From: Anadara kagoshimensis
Lineage: Eukaryota; Mollusca; Bivalvia; Arcoida; Arcidae
Assembly (NCBI GenBank): GCA_021292105.1
Contig: CM037870.1
Span: 21,771,424-21,835,423, forward strand
Direction: 5' to 3'
DNA length: 64,000 bases
The notes beneath the pieces are model-generated. The model did no database searches, had not been told where the DNA came from, and saw only the letters and a list, made by a program, of their open reading frames with translations. Each line of letters opens with the position of its first letter. Positions within the stretch are counted from its first letter, which is position 1. The translations under genes were made by a program, and so were the position numbers. This document shows, one piece after another, positions 21,345-32,600 of the stretch.

Positions 21345-23565
21345 GCAATATCTCCTGTTTGAGCTTCAGGTTCAACTGTGCTTTAGCCCTAGTTTGACTT
21401 AAGGTTTACCTGTGTCTTGTCATCTCCCCAATTTGAGCTTCAGGTTCTGCTGTATCATATAACCAGATTGAGGTTTGATTTGTATGTGTCATAAATCCAG
21501 TTTAAGCTACAGGTTCTGCAGATTGAACTTTTTGTTATGCCATGTCATCTCTCTGTTTGAGGGTTTGGTCTGGCTATGTCATAAATCTAGTCTAAGCTTT
21601 AGATCCAGCTGTATAATCTAGTCTAAGCTTTAAGTTCTGCCAATAGTTTAAGGTTCAGGGTCTGCTTTGCTATATGGCTGATTGAGATTGGGATTTGGCT
21701 GTGTTATTAACCCAGTTTACTCTTCAGGTCCAGCTGTGTCATAACCCTATTATGAGCTTCAGGTCCAGCTGTGTCAAAACCCTATTGTGAGCTTCAGCTC
21801 AAGCTGCGTCATAACCCTATTGGGGCTTTAGGTCCAGCTGTGTCTTAACCCTGTTGTGAGCTTCAGGTCCAGCTGTGTCATAACTCCATTGTGAGCTTCA
21901 AGTCCAGCTGTGTCATAACCCCATTATGGGTTTCAGATCCAGCTGTGTCATAACCTTGTTGTGAGCTTCAGGTCCAGCTGTGTCATAACCCTGTTGTGAG
22001 CTTCAGATCGAGCTGTGTCATAACCCCATTGTGAGCTTCAAGTCCAGCTGTGTCATAACCCCATTATGAGTTTCAGACCCAGCTGTGCCATAACCCAAGT
22101 GTGGGCTGCAGGTTCAGTGTTCAATATCCCCAGTGTGAGCTTGGGCAAGTTGTGCCATAAGGCAAGTGTGGGCTTTAGGTCCAGCTATGTCATAACCCCA
22201 CTGTGGCCTGCAGGTTCAGTTGTTCCATAACCTCAGTGTGAGCTTCAGGACAAGTAGTGTCATAAGCCAAGTGTGGGCTTCAGGTCCAGCTGTGTCAAAA
22301 CCAAAGTGTAAACTGCAGATTCAATTGTTCTCTAACTTCATTGTTAGTTTCAGGTCCAGTTGTGACATAACCCAAGTGTGGGTTGCAGGTCAAGCTGTGT
22401 CATAACCCCACTCTGGCCTTCAGGTTCAGCTGTGTCATTACTCCACTGTGCATGCAGGTGCATGTGTCATAACCCAAGTGTGGGCTGCAGGTCCACCTGC
22501 GTCATAACCCCACTGTTGGATGCAGGTGAAGCTGTGTCATAACCCCACTGTGAGATGCAGGTGAAGCTGTGTCATAACCACACTGTGGGATGCAGGTGAA
22601 GCTGTGTTATAATGCAAGTGTTGACTTCAGGTCCAGCTATGTCATAACTCAAATGTGGGCTGCTGGTCTACCTGTCATAACCACACTGTGGCCTTCAGTT
22701 CCAGCTGTGTCATTACCCCACTGTGCATGCAGGTGCATCTGTGTCATAACCCAAGTCTGGGCTGCAGGTCCACCTGTGTAATAACCCAAGTGTGGGCTGC
22801 AGGTCCACCTGTGTCATAACCCGCTGTGAGATGCAGGTGAAGCTGTGTCATAACTGCACTGTGGGATGCAAGTGAAGCTGTGTCATAACCGCACTGTGGG
22901 ATGCAGGTGAAGCTGTGTCATAACCGCACTGTGGGATGCATGTGAGCTGTGTCATAATGCAAGTGTTGCCTTCAGGTCCAGCTATGTCATAACACAAATG
23001 TGGGCTACAGGTCCATCTGTGTCATAAACTCATTATGAACGTCTGTTCCACCTGTGTCATAACTCAAGTGTGGGCTGCAGGTCCACCTGTGTCATAACCG
23101 CACTGTGGGATGCAGGTGAAGCTGTGTCATAACCGCACTGTGGGATGCAGGTGAAGCTGTGTGATAACCGCACTGTGGGATGCAGGTGAAGCTGTGTCAT
23201 AACTGCACTGTGGGATGCAGGTGAAGCTGTGTCATAACTGCACTGTGGGATGCAGGTGAAGCTGTGTTATAATGCAAGTGTTGACTTCAGTTCCAGCTAT
23301 GTCATAACTCAAATGTGGGCTGCAAGTCCACCTGTGTCATAACCCCACTGTGGCCTTCAGGTCCAGCTGTACCATAACCAAAGTATGGGCTGCAGGTCCA
23401 GCTATGTCATAACCTAAGTGTTGGCTGCAGGTCCAGCTGTGTCATCACCCCACTGTGGGCTGCAGGTCCAGCTGTGCCATAAGGTAAGTGTGGGCTTCAG
23501 GTTCAGTTGTTCCATTACCTCTTTGTGACCTTTAGGTCCAGCTGTGAGAGCTGTAAGCATGCAGT
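21345..23565. repeat. 35-bp minisatellite, about 60 units
   Basis: The unit is approximately AGGTCCAGCTGTGTCATAAC then CCCATTGTGAGCTTC. It begins degenerate (21345-21700), becomes regular, and from about 22500 contains a derived subfamily, TGTGGGATGCAGGTGAAGC then TGTGTCATAACCGCAC. 35 is not divisible by three and ORFs within it are short. It makes up about a quarter of intron 2. Confidence 0.95.
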
Positions 23566-24583
23566 TTAGACCAGGTAGCCTCTGTTGTTGGAATTGTCGG
23601 TCTCTTTGGATGAAGATTGCCAAAATGTCTGTTTCTAACAAGAGATTGATATTCATATTGATCATTAAATCTAAATTTGAACTTAAATTTAAATTACAGA
23701 ATTGCTTGCTTTTATTTCACACATACTAGGTGGTAATGGAATTGAAAATCAATAATACATGACAAATAGTAATACCTTCAGCTGTTGTACCATTCAAGGA
23801 CATCAATTTTGTTTTTCTCTAGATAGCAGTTAATTTTTAGAAGAAATTGTTAACACCTCTGTCAAATGTAAAAGTCATTGTCACTTTTCCTCTCCAAAGC
23901 ACCAATTTTTTATTTTAAAAAATTGGCTTTTTAACAGTTTTAGTAAGACCTACAGTAAAACTAAAAATTGAATCAAAGAAAGAGTATTTTAAAAACATTT
24001 TCAGTTTTATTAATTTTAGAAATATAGTAATTATAATACAAACGGCAGTTTTTCAGCCAAGTATATAGATAGCTGTTATCAGGTACTTCCAGTCTGTCAT
24101 ATTTGATACTTACTTGGGTTGTCAACCCCTGTTTTAGTACTGGGCATGGGGAACTGGGGAAAATTATCATTGATAAACACTATTTTGTATAGGAAAATAC
24201 ATAGTGCAATGGCAATGTAAATTTTGCAATTTTGCACTCAATTTATTTAAAATTACAGATTTGGGACCCTGTATATATTGGACCTTGGGAATGGGCCCAT
24301 TTTCAAATCAAAATAAGGCAGATTGAGAACTATGCTACCCTTCCAACCATAGAAAACAATTATTTTTTAAAGTAACAAGAAAAATGAATAGTTCTTACTA
24401 TTCATTCACATAAACAAGAACATGCTTTTAATTAAAATTTTTACAAGAATGTGGTTTGTAAAATGGCAGCTTAACCCAGAGTATGCCAACTGCTGAATTT
24501 TTCATTTAATTTGGAAACAGGACAGTTTTTGCAAGCTTTTCAAAATTCACTTCTATATTTTATTTTTGCTGCATTTCTGCATC
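23566..24583 (+). other. Intron 2: no gene seen
   Basis: AT-rich single-copy sequence; small ORFs at 23414-23729 on both strands partly derive from the 35-bp array and show no domain. Confidence 0.5.
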
Positions 24584-24850
24584 ACACTACTGATGATGAG
24601 GATCTACTCAGGGTTAGTGTAGATTTTACACTACTTATGATGAGGATCTACTCAGGGTTAGTGTAGATTTTACACTACTGATGATGAGGATCTACTCAGG
24701 GTTAGTGTAGATTTTACACTACTGATAATGAGGATCTACTCAGGGTTAGTGTAGATTTTACACTACTGATGATGAGGATCTACTCAGGGTTAGTGTAGAT
24801 TTTACACTACTGATGATGAGGATCTACTCAGGGTTAGTGTAGATTTTACG
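24584..24850. repeat. 44-bp tandem repeat just upstream of a splice acceptor, 6 copies
   Basis: The unit reads CACTACTGATGATGAGGATC then TACTCAGGGTTAGTGTAGATTTTA. Six nearly identical copies end 48 bp before the acceptor of the main zinc-finger exon (24899). Across each unit boundary lies the palindrome TAGTGTA-GATT-TTACACTA. Confidence 0.95.
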
Positions 24851-24898
24851 TTTGTATTATTGATCAATTATTTTTATATATATTTTTTTCTATTGTAG

Positions 24899-25881
24899 AT
24901 TTTCACCACCAAGTCAGACATGTTAATTCACAGTCAACAGATTCACAAGCAAGATCCAAAACCCTACCATTGTCCAACATGTAACAAGTGCTTCGCTAAT
25001 TCTTCATATCTATCCCAACATAACAGAATACATGCTGGTATACGTCCATACAAGTGTGAAATTTGTGAGCGTAAATTCACACAGTTGTCTCATCTTCAAC
25101 AACATATCCGCACCCACACCGGTGAGAAACCTTACAAATGTATGCACCCAGGCTGTGGCAAAGCATTCTCTCAACTGTCTAATCTCCAGTCTCATTCACG
25201 CTCACATATGACGATAAGCCATTTCGCTGTAACTCTTGTTACAAATGTTATGCTGATGAACAAAGTCTGCGAGAACATATTCCTAAACATTCGGACACAA
25301 AACATTTGAAAACACACATTTGTCGTATATGTGGGAAATCTTATACCCAAGAAACGTACCTGACTAGACATATGAACAAACACTCACAAGATAACATGAA
25401 CGCAAATAAGATTCTTCCACCAAGACCAATCAAACAGGAACCTCCTGACCATCATTCCAACGAACAGGATTTCAACGTCCGAATTCCAGACAGATCTCAA
25501 GAAGTGTCTGCAGCACCACCTTGCGTTAAAGTGTCATCAGCATTCATGCCAATACCGCAGTTTGGTAGTAATGTGGCTAGTACAACAAATTCTTCATCGT
25601 ATCATCCATATGGAAGTGCCCTAGGAACAAATTCACCGCTGAGCCCTTCCTTACCACATATATCATCAATGGCATCTCGTAGTTATTTTCCATATGATCC
25701 CTTAAGTTTTAGAAAACCTACAGACACACAGGACAGAAATCTCAATGCATCAATGGCACGAAGTCATGAAAGCATGTTGGCCAATAGTCTTCTAAGTCTA
25801 CAACATATAAAGAATTATGCTTCACAACAAATGCCGTCGTTTTCACCAGCATGTAGCGGAGGTGCTTCAAGATTAACATAA
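24899..25881 (+). CDS. ZNF384-like: Zinc-finger gene, last coding exon (fingers 1b-6 and C-terminus), one-base frameshift
   Basis: After a polypyrimidine/TTGTAG acceptor the frame completes finger 1 and continues through finger 2 ([19 protein letters not shown]), finger 3 ([19 protein letters not shown]), the HTGEKPYKC linker and finger 4 (C-x4-C type, [19 protein letters not shown]). After SHSRSHMT near 25212 the frame is lost; one frame over it resumes as [19 protein letters not shown] (finger 5), [20 protein letters not shown] (finger 6) and a 140-residue Ser/Pro-rich tail ending TAA at 25879. Relatives read H-x-T-D-K-P-F here, so one base is missing around 25211-25214. The fingers 2-6 block is diagnostic for rotund/squeeze/LIN-29/ZNF384. 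IKQEP just after finger 6 fits the SUMO motif psi-K-x-E. The base loss may be an assembly error, a polymorphism or a true null. Confidence 0.93.
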
Positions 25882-26261
25882 AACATGGGAGAATTAATGA
25901 AGAAATGAATGTAGTTACTACTGTGACATATTACAGTTTTAGCCACTGTTAAAGAAGACTGTCTTTCATGTTTATATCAGTCAACTAGTTGTACCATATA
26001 TTATAACCACGATATTGATGACGGTATTGATGACGTTAAACATCATGGAATGTATTGATGAAACTTGATCTGGCAGTAGGAAGTGCCAGTGACGAAAATA
26101 CTTGTTATATATTGTTATGTATACACTAAGTAATGCCCATGATTTCCAAATAGTTCTTGTTCTGGATATGATTATATTCTTATTAAACCTGTACAATTTT
26201 GTTGTGTAGAAAAATGTGATCATAATGATTATTACATTGAGATGTAACTTTAGTGATGACT

Positions 26262-26435
26262 TGTTGGTATAACCATGGTGATGACCATTCAGTGTAACTA
26301 TTACTTTATTGATGTAACCACAATAACAATTTGGTGTAACCATAGAAATTACCTTTAATGTAACCATAGTGATGACCATTTAGTGTAACCATGGTAATGA
26401 CCTTTTGGTGTAACCATAGGGATGACCTGTTGTTA
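26262..26435. repeat. Imperfect ~29-bp repeat of GTAACCATRGTGATGACC
   Basis: Six or so degenerate copies of TGTAACCATGGTGATGACC-like sequence, alternating with CATTTAGTG or CTTTTGGTG. Two contain GTAACCATGGTAAT-like palindromes. It lies in the probable 3' UTR. Confidence 0.75.
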
Positions 26436-26874
26436 CAGTTGTACTATAATATATTTGTCAAATGTTAAAAGGTGTTACATTATTACTGTATCCTAATTTT
26501 TGTGAACAAATATTGTTACTAGTCCATTAAAATGCTGTGTCAAAGTCGCTATACTGACTTTGCCATTGAATGACTGGTTGTGAACGATTAAAATGTTAAG
26601 GAATTTGTATCTAGGGCTGTAAAGTAAATACTATGTACATATGTGTATGTTTTGTAAATGTTGTGATTTGAAAAAAAAGTTGAAACTGTATCTTCATGAT
26701 ATTGTTACCGATTTGCTCAAATTCATTTTTGTCATGGATATTAGGAAAAATGTATTATTATGTTGCCACGACGATGACAACAGATGCCAATTTTTATGTT
26801 TATTGTATCAGAAAAACAAAAGAAATATGTATGTATATATTGAATATAATTATGTATGTATATATTGAATATAG

Positions 26875-26880
<6 letters not shown>

Positions 26881-26936
<56 letters not shown>
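26881..26936. repeat. (AT)28 microsatellite
   Basis: An uninterrupted AT dinucleotide run of 56 bp in the probable 3' UTR. Confidence 0.97.
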
Positions 26937-26938
<2 letters not shown>

Positions 26939-27303
26939 TGAAGATGATTAGTGAAGTGATGTGCAGACTCAAATTCTAAATTTGAAATATATATACATTC
27001 GTGTACCAAAGGTGCTATTGTTTCACGCTGTGAAAAACATATCATGTTTTGTTTGTATTGACTTCATTTGCTTTGTCTAAGACAATTGATAAATGATTTA
27101 ATTGATAAGATTAATTTCACTTTTCAGATAATAACATTTTACTGTCATTCTTATGAATTGCCTTTCAGCTTGTTTTTATCATTTTAGTAGACCTGTTGGT
27201 ATGAAGTAGAGAAGAGCTTATATCTCAGAAATGAGTGTCGGGTGAAAATAAACATTTTAGTTTTTAGTAAAACTTGTATGATGGACAAATGTTAAAGTGT
27301 TTG

Positions 27304-27309
27304 AATAAA
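27304..27309 (+). terminator. Candidate polyadenylation signal AATAAA
   Basis: AATAAA 1.4 kb after the zinc-finger stop codon, with a second one 57 bp upstream (27247). A dispersed element begins 250 bp later, consistent with the transcript ending near here. Confidence 0.35.
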
Positions 27310-27562
27310 AGTTTTTGATCAACTAGATGTTGCAGACAAGTTATATTACTAGTTCTACTGACAGCTTCACAAAAACTTTACCATTTTATTAATTCAGTCA
27401 TTTTAATTTGGTGTGACTTTTTTATTTTTTGTGAGTTATGCAATGTTTACATCCAATTCATTTTAAAAGAAGAGTAACGATAAGAATTAATAAATTTTCT
27501 GAATATTATAACATGTAGCAGCAATTAATTATTTTTACCTTTATCTAATAAATAAGTTGGCT

Positions 27563-28414
27563 TTTTAGCTTACCTGAGCCAAAGGTTCAGTGGAGCTATT
27601 GCCATCTATCTTCATACGTTGTGTATAAACTTTTCACATTTTAACCAACTCCCTAATTGAATGATATTTAGCAATAATGATGTCTAGGCAAAAGGGCTTT
27701 CAGATTTGCACAAATAAAGGGGTAGTTCCCTTGGGGCCCTATAAAGGGGAAATTGTTAAAATCTTTACAAATCGTCTCTTCTGAATGTACAAGAGAAATA
27801 GCTCAGATATTATAGGCATTGACCTAATGATCATTTTGATATATGAATGAAGGTCAAAGGTTCAAAGGTCAAAGTCACAGATGCAAACAAAAATTTTAAT
27901 GGTTAATTATCTAAAAAAAAAAAAAAAGCTATAATCTTTCTGTAAAGGGAAATATATTATTATATTATAGGCATTGGCCTAACGACCATTTTGATATATG
28001 AAAGAAGGTCATAGGTTCAAAGGTCATAGATGTAAACAAAGACTGAAATGGTTAATTATCTCAAAAACTATCAACTTTTTGTAAAAGCATGTATATCAGA
28101 ATATTGTAGGCATTAGTCTAACAATCATTTTGCTATTTGAATGAAAGTCATTGGTCACAGGTGCAAACAAACACTAAATGGCCTAGTTTTTTAAATTTCT
28201 ACTTATTTAACTGTTTATAAATATACTGCAGCTAGACCTTAGATGTTTTAGATGAAGCATTCTTAAGAAGGCTCAAATTAATTTACAAAAATCCTGTCAT
28301 ATTTGCTCTAACTCTGAAAATTTTGACATTCTCTTTGATTTATTGACCATTGAACCACTGCATGAGATATGTACATACCATCAGGTGAGCCTGAAGGCCC
28401 TGGGACCTCTTGTT
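27563..28414 (+). mobile_element. Dispersed non-autonomous element with both ends
   Basis: Head TTTTTAGCTTACCTGAGCC is followed by a hairpin-like stretch (GCCAAAGGTTC), three diverged core units of roughly 140 bp (CATTTTGATATATGAATGAAGG) and a tail CATCAGGTGAGCCTGAAGGC then CCTGGGACCTCTTGTTTTT. Head and tail resemble those at 13662-15893 and 17124-18917. It has no ORF. Confidence 0.7.
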
Positions 28415-31400
28415 TTTTTTTAAAAATAATATCTTGTGGCAGCAAAGTTCTAACATATCTGTGCTACTTGCTATTTGCTGAAACTTTTACTAAACCATCA
28501 ATTATGGTTTATCAACTCCTGATTTAGAAAATTCAAAATTGTCAAAAATAAAATGTAATCTATTTGAAGGGCAGAGGAACTTCATACAGAAAATTGTGTT
28601 GCTTGACAATTTGTATTTTATTACTGTATTGTTAACCTATATGTAGCTAGGGTCATGATTTGTGATAGCAACTGCATGGTAATTTGATCTTGAACAAACA
28701 GTACCCTTGATCAAGGGCCATCATTTTTGTATGTCAACTGTAGTATGCTCTTTTTTAAGCTTTTAATCCTTCATAACTTGGATATTAAAATACAGTCTTA
28801 ATAAATTTGATACATTACTATTTCAATATATATTTCTTGTTGCTGTAAAATCACTTTATTTTTGTTCTCTCAATTATCACCTAAAATTTGTTGTTGCTTC
28901 ATCCTATTTCCATATCTTAAAACTTAAATGGCATTTTCTAGCTTTATTGAATGATATTAATTTTGATTTTTCAATATTTATTCGTTAATGTTCAAGGTGA
29001 TATAGATTATAAATATATAAATAAATAAATGTATATATATAGCTGCATTATTTGTATAAGGGGAGATAATGCAGAGTGTATGTGTGTAAATGTGCAATTA
29101 TTTCACATAATTTGGTACATCGAAATAGTGATTGCAATTTATGTCAATATTTTAAAAATTTTGTACAGTAAGATTTATAGTTTGAATTTTTGAAATTCTA
29201 TAATTGTTGTGTTCTTGTGTCAAATTTAACACAAAAATTTATCAAAGTTTAAATCCTTTAGAGTCATGTGTTTTAAGAATGTTGTACATAATTCTTATTA
29301 TTGTGCTATAGTTTTATGTTGGTATATATTCACCATTGATACTACTTCAAACAGTTAAATTTCAGCATCATTTCTAAATATTATATAGGGTAGTTTATGT
29401 TCAAAAGTCATTAATATACTGTAAAGAGGGAAATTTTCAGTCATTTTATTTTAACATAAATTCACCATGTGAAAATGAAAATATTTAGAATGTATAAATT
29501 TTATATAATTTACCTACATTTTAACTGTATATTACTCTATGAAATCATAATAAAACTATGTTTATATTTAATTAATTTGAATATCACTTCTGGCAAAAAT
29601 GAACTGACAAGGAAATTTTCCTATTTGCAGTAGTACCATTTATGATAGGTCATCAATTTCAGTGGGGTTGTACCACATGATCAATACACACCCATAATGT
29701 TTGTATAGAGGATTTTGTCATTCCAGAATAACTTCAGATTTATGGTAAAACTTCAGCTGTATTATGCTGTTTCTTATCCAATTACAAGATAAATTCCACA
29801 AAATCATGAAAACATATGTATCATGTGGTATACTGATGAGCCCTTTTTATACATTCATAATAATGACCTTTTTTTAAAAAAATGTTTATTTAACAAATAA
29901 CAAATAGACAAACTTTATCAAGTATATACAGTAGTGGTTAACAAAAATATATTTAAAAAAATCAGTAGAATTAGAGAAATTATTTTGGTTTACAATTTTT
30001 ATAGGATTTCCATATCTTCACACAAAGTAGGGTTTACTTGACACACAATGAGTTATTTTAGAAGCATTCATACTGATTTGATACTTAGTTCGTTAGTTTA
30101 GAATTGTTTAGTTTAGTTATTTGTGTTCAAATTGAAAATTTAAAAAAGGGAAAAAATGTTAACTTTTTTTAAAATAAAATATTATTGTGATTCAAAATTG
30201 TGATACTCGAAGTTGTAAAAATCACTGAAATGTTAAGAAACTTCATGTTAATCAAGCACCATTTCATGTTCTTAGTTATTAAGCCTTTTAACTCCTATTT
30301 GATAGATATTTCAATAATTACATTTTATTTTCACCTGTAAGATATATCATACTGGAATCACTTGATGCTCAATTTTTATACATTTAGAGATTCTTCCATC
30401 AGCAGATTTTCAATAGTTTATGATATTTACTCAAGTTTATATTAATTTACTAAAACAAATCCAAATACTACCCAAATCTAACTGAAGATTAATTGAAATA
30501 ATTGAAGAAATTAAGAAATTATCTGTTAAGCAAGTATCTGATTTTTGGTATACAGTAATTAATAAAAATCAAGAGCTGTGCCTTTCATTCCCATGCATAA
30601 CAAACCTTTTTAATCTTAAATATTTAAGGAAGATTTATTACCAGAAAAATTGATAATTTATGTATCTCACATGGTTTTTATATGAGTAAGTGGCTTTTGG
30701 GAGAGGGGAGAAAGGACACTGGTTTTATAATTTTGATAATAGGTTGACATAGACTTTGGCTAAATGCCTATAGTCACTTTGAGAAGCAAGTGATTAGACC
30801 ATTTAGCTTTGATTACTTGCCAGTATTAAAAGCTACTTAATCAATAGAATATATGAATGTGTTCAAAAAAATTTGGTCAGTTTAGACCTGATTGATTTGA
30901 TAAGAATAATTGAATGGAATTTAATGAATTACCAAAGGCCATGCTCATTGCTCAAGTGATGTCCACTGTACCAATTGAATCAATATTATTTGATAGACAC
31001 AAGTTTATAGTAATTTGAACACATCATTCTCATACTTTAAAACATTATAAACCTACCATACATTTATTTGACCCCATGCTATTTAACCCAGGCTTTATAA
31101 TTCATTCATTCATGCAGGAACTATTAATGTTATTTTTATCATTATTTGTTATTACATTTTGTCATTTTGTATGTATGTTATTGTTTTATAATCCTAGATG
31201 ATGCATAATGCAAAAATAGAAGTATTCCTTCCAAGCCAGGTAACATATCTCTTATTTCAAGGACAACAAAACTACATGTTTTGATGAAAAATTATGTTCT
31301 TTCACAAATCTCTCAGATTTCAGATGGTAACTATATGGCCAAATAATAAAAATTAGTTTTTATCAACACTAGTTAAAGTGGATAAATGGGATAATATGGT

Positions 31401-31640
31401 TCCCCAGCATATCACAGTAGAAAGGCAAGTTGATAAGTAACCAGTCTATCCCATTTCTGATTGTCCGACTTGGTCATGATTTTCATGCATTGTTTCAATG
31501 AATGTTTAAAACCTGGAGACAATATTGCACATGTATCAAATCATTCTTTAATAAAATATTGAATGTCAAACTTGGCTAGTAATGCAAGGGCATGCTTTTC
31601 ATCTAAAGTTGAGTACCATGCTGTAATTCTGTACTGAATT
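28415..31640. other. Intergenic, AT-rich, no gene seen
   Basis: More than 3 kb with no ORF of note and no recognised repeat family. It may include unrecognised distal 3' UTR. Confidence 0.5.
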
Positions 31641-31699
31641 TAAAAGGTAAAGCAGGCAAGGAAATTACAAGGCAAGTTAGCCGATGTTAATGTGTCTTC

Positions 31700-32600
31700 T
31701 GAACCATCTTATGGTCTGGTGAAATTCTGGGTAGGGGGATTCAAATGCGTATTTAGAAGATTATAGGAGACCTGGAGGCCCACTGGATGGATGCCACAGA
31801 CAAAGAAATGTATAACAAACTTTAGATCTGGTGCACTCTGATGGGCGAATTCAGGTGGAAGAAGTAGCACAAGCATTAAGCATTTCATATGGTAGCAATT
31901 TAACAATCTTACATGACCATTAAAGTATGTGAAAGCTAACAGCCAAGTGGATCCCCAAATTTGTTAATGATGAGAAAATAGAACATAGAGTATCAGTATG
32001 CAGTTCCTTGTTGAAGCACTTTAGGTCAAAAGTTGATTTTTTTTTATCTGGTGACTGTTAATAAGACTTGGGTTCATTGTTATGAGCCAGAGAATAAAGA
32101 GAGTCATCAGTGGGTAGGGTCTGGTTCCCAGAAGCCAAGGAAATTCAAGAAGCAACCATTTTCTGGCAAGGTGATGGCCACATTATGTTGGACATGAAAG
32201 GTGTTATAATGTTCGCATTTTTACCCAAAAGAAGTACAATAACTGAAGTGTACTATGCAAACTTGCTAGACCACCTGAGAGCTGCCATTGGTGAAAAATG
32301 TTGCGATAACTCTCTTGAGGGATTTTGCTACAACAGGACAACACAAGAGTCTACAGCGAAATGAGTCCTAGCGACTTCTTCCTAATACCAAAGAAGTTGT
32401 GAAGACTGTTGAGGAGTGAGTCAATAGAAAGGACCCTAAATCTATCAGTTCTAGGCTAACAACACAGTTGGTCTAAGTGCATGACACCAGATGGCAATTA
32501 CATTGGAAAAGAAGTAGTGAATCTCTACCAAAATAAGTTAGACTGGTTACTTATTGATATCACTGCTGAGTTCATCCCTGGTCAACAGGTTTTTTCCTTG
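31700..32600 (+). mobile_element. Decayed mariner-type DNA transposon
   Basis: Conceptual translation shows mariner transposase pieces in order. A helix-turn-helix part reads DGRIQVEEVAQALSISYGS (31830-31890) then ILHDH. A TWVHCYEPENK block (32060-32095), the counterpart of the family's DETWVHHYEP, follows, and then FSGKVMATL with an FYPKE-like block near 32160-32230. Several stops and frame changes interrupt it, so it is inactive. The first catalytic Asp region reads NKTW where families have DETW. It differs clearly from the copy at 44400. Terminal repeats were not located. Confidence 0.85.

Larger units (their letters stand above)
448..25881 (+). other. ZNF384-like: Gene span: C2H2 zinc-finger factor of the rotund/LIN-29/ZNF384 family
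   Basis: Proposed coding exons are 448-511, 16231-16430 and 24899-25881, separated by introns of 15,719 and 8,468 bp. Junctions are AGAG/GTATGT, TTGCAG/GA, ATCAG/GTATGA and TTGTAG/ATT; the first is phase 1 and the second phase 0. Joined coding length is 1,247 nt, one base short of a multiple of three, which agrees with a one-base loss in the last exon. Family members (Drosophila rotund and squeeze, C. elegans LIN-29, vertebrate ZNF362 and ZNF384) are nuclear sequence-specific DNA-binding regulators. Both introns are swollen by minisatellites and mobile-element debris. The zinc-finger exon is certain as a family member; the first exon is a prediction. Confidence 0.85.
25882..27320 (+). other. 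Probable 3' UTR of the zinc-finger gene
   Basis: No intron-like signal follows the stop. AATAAA signals occur at 27247-27252 and 27304-27309; usage is not provable from sequence. The stretch contains a short imperfect repeat (26262-26435) and a (TA)28 tract. Small ORFs at 26641-26878 have no domain. Confidence 0.45.

Noticed and set aside
25192-25383. Minus-strand ORF opposite the zinc-finger exon
   Set aside because: Shadow of the coding strand; the plus-strand fingers explain the sequence.
32110-32364. 84-codon ORF as a host gene
   Set aside because: It is a shifted-frame piece of the decayed mariner transposase.
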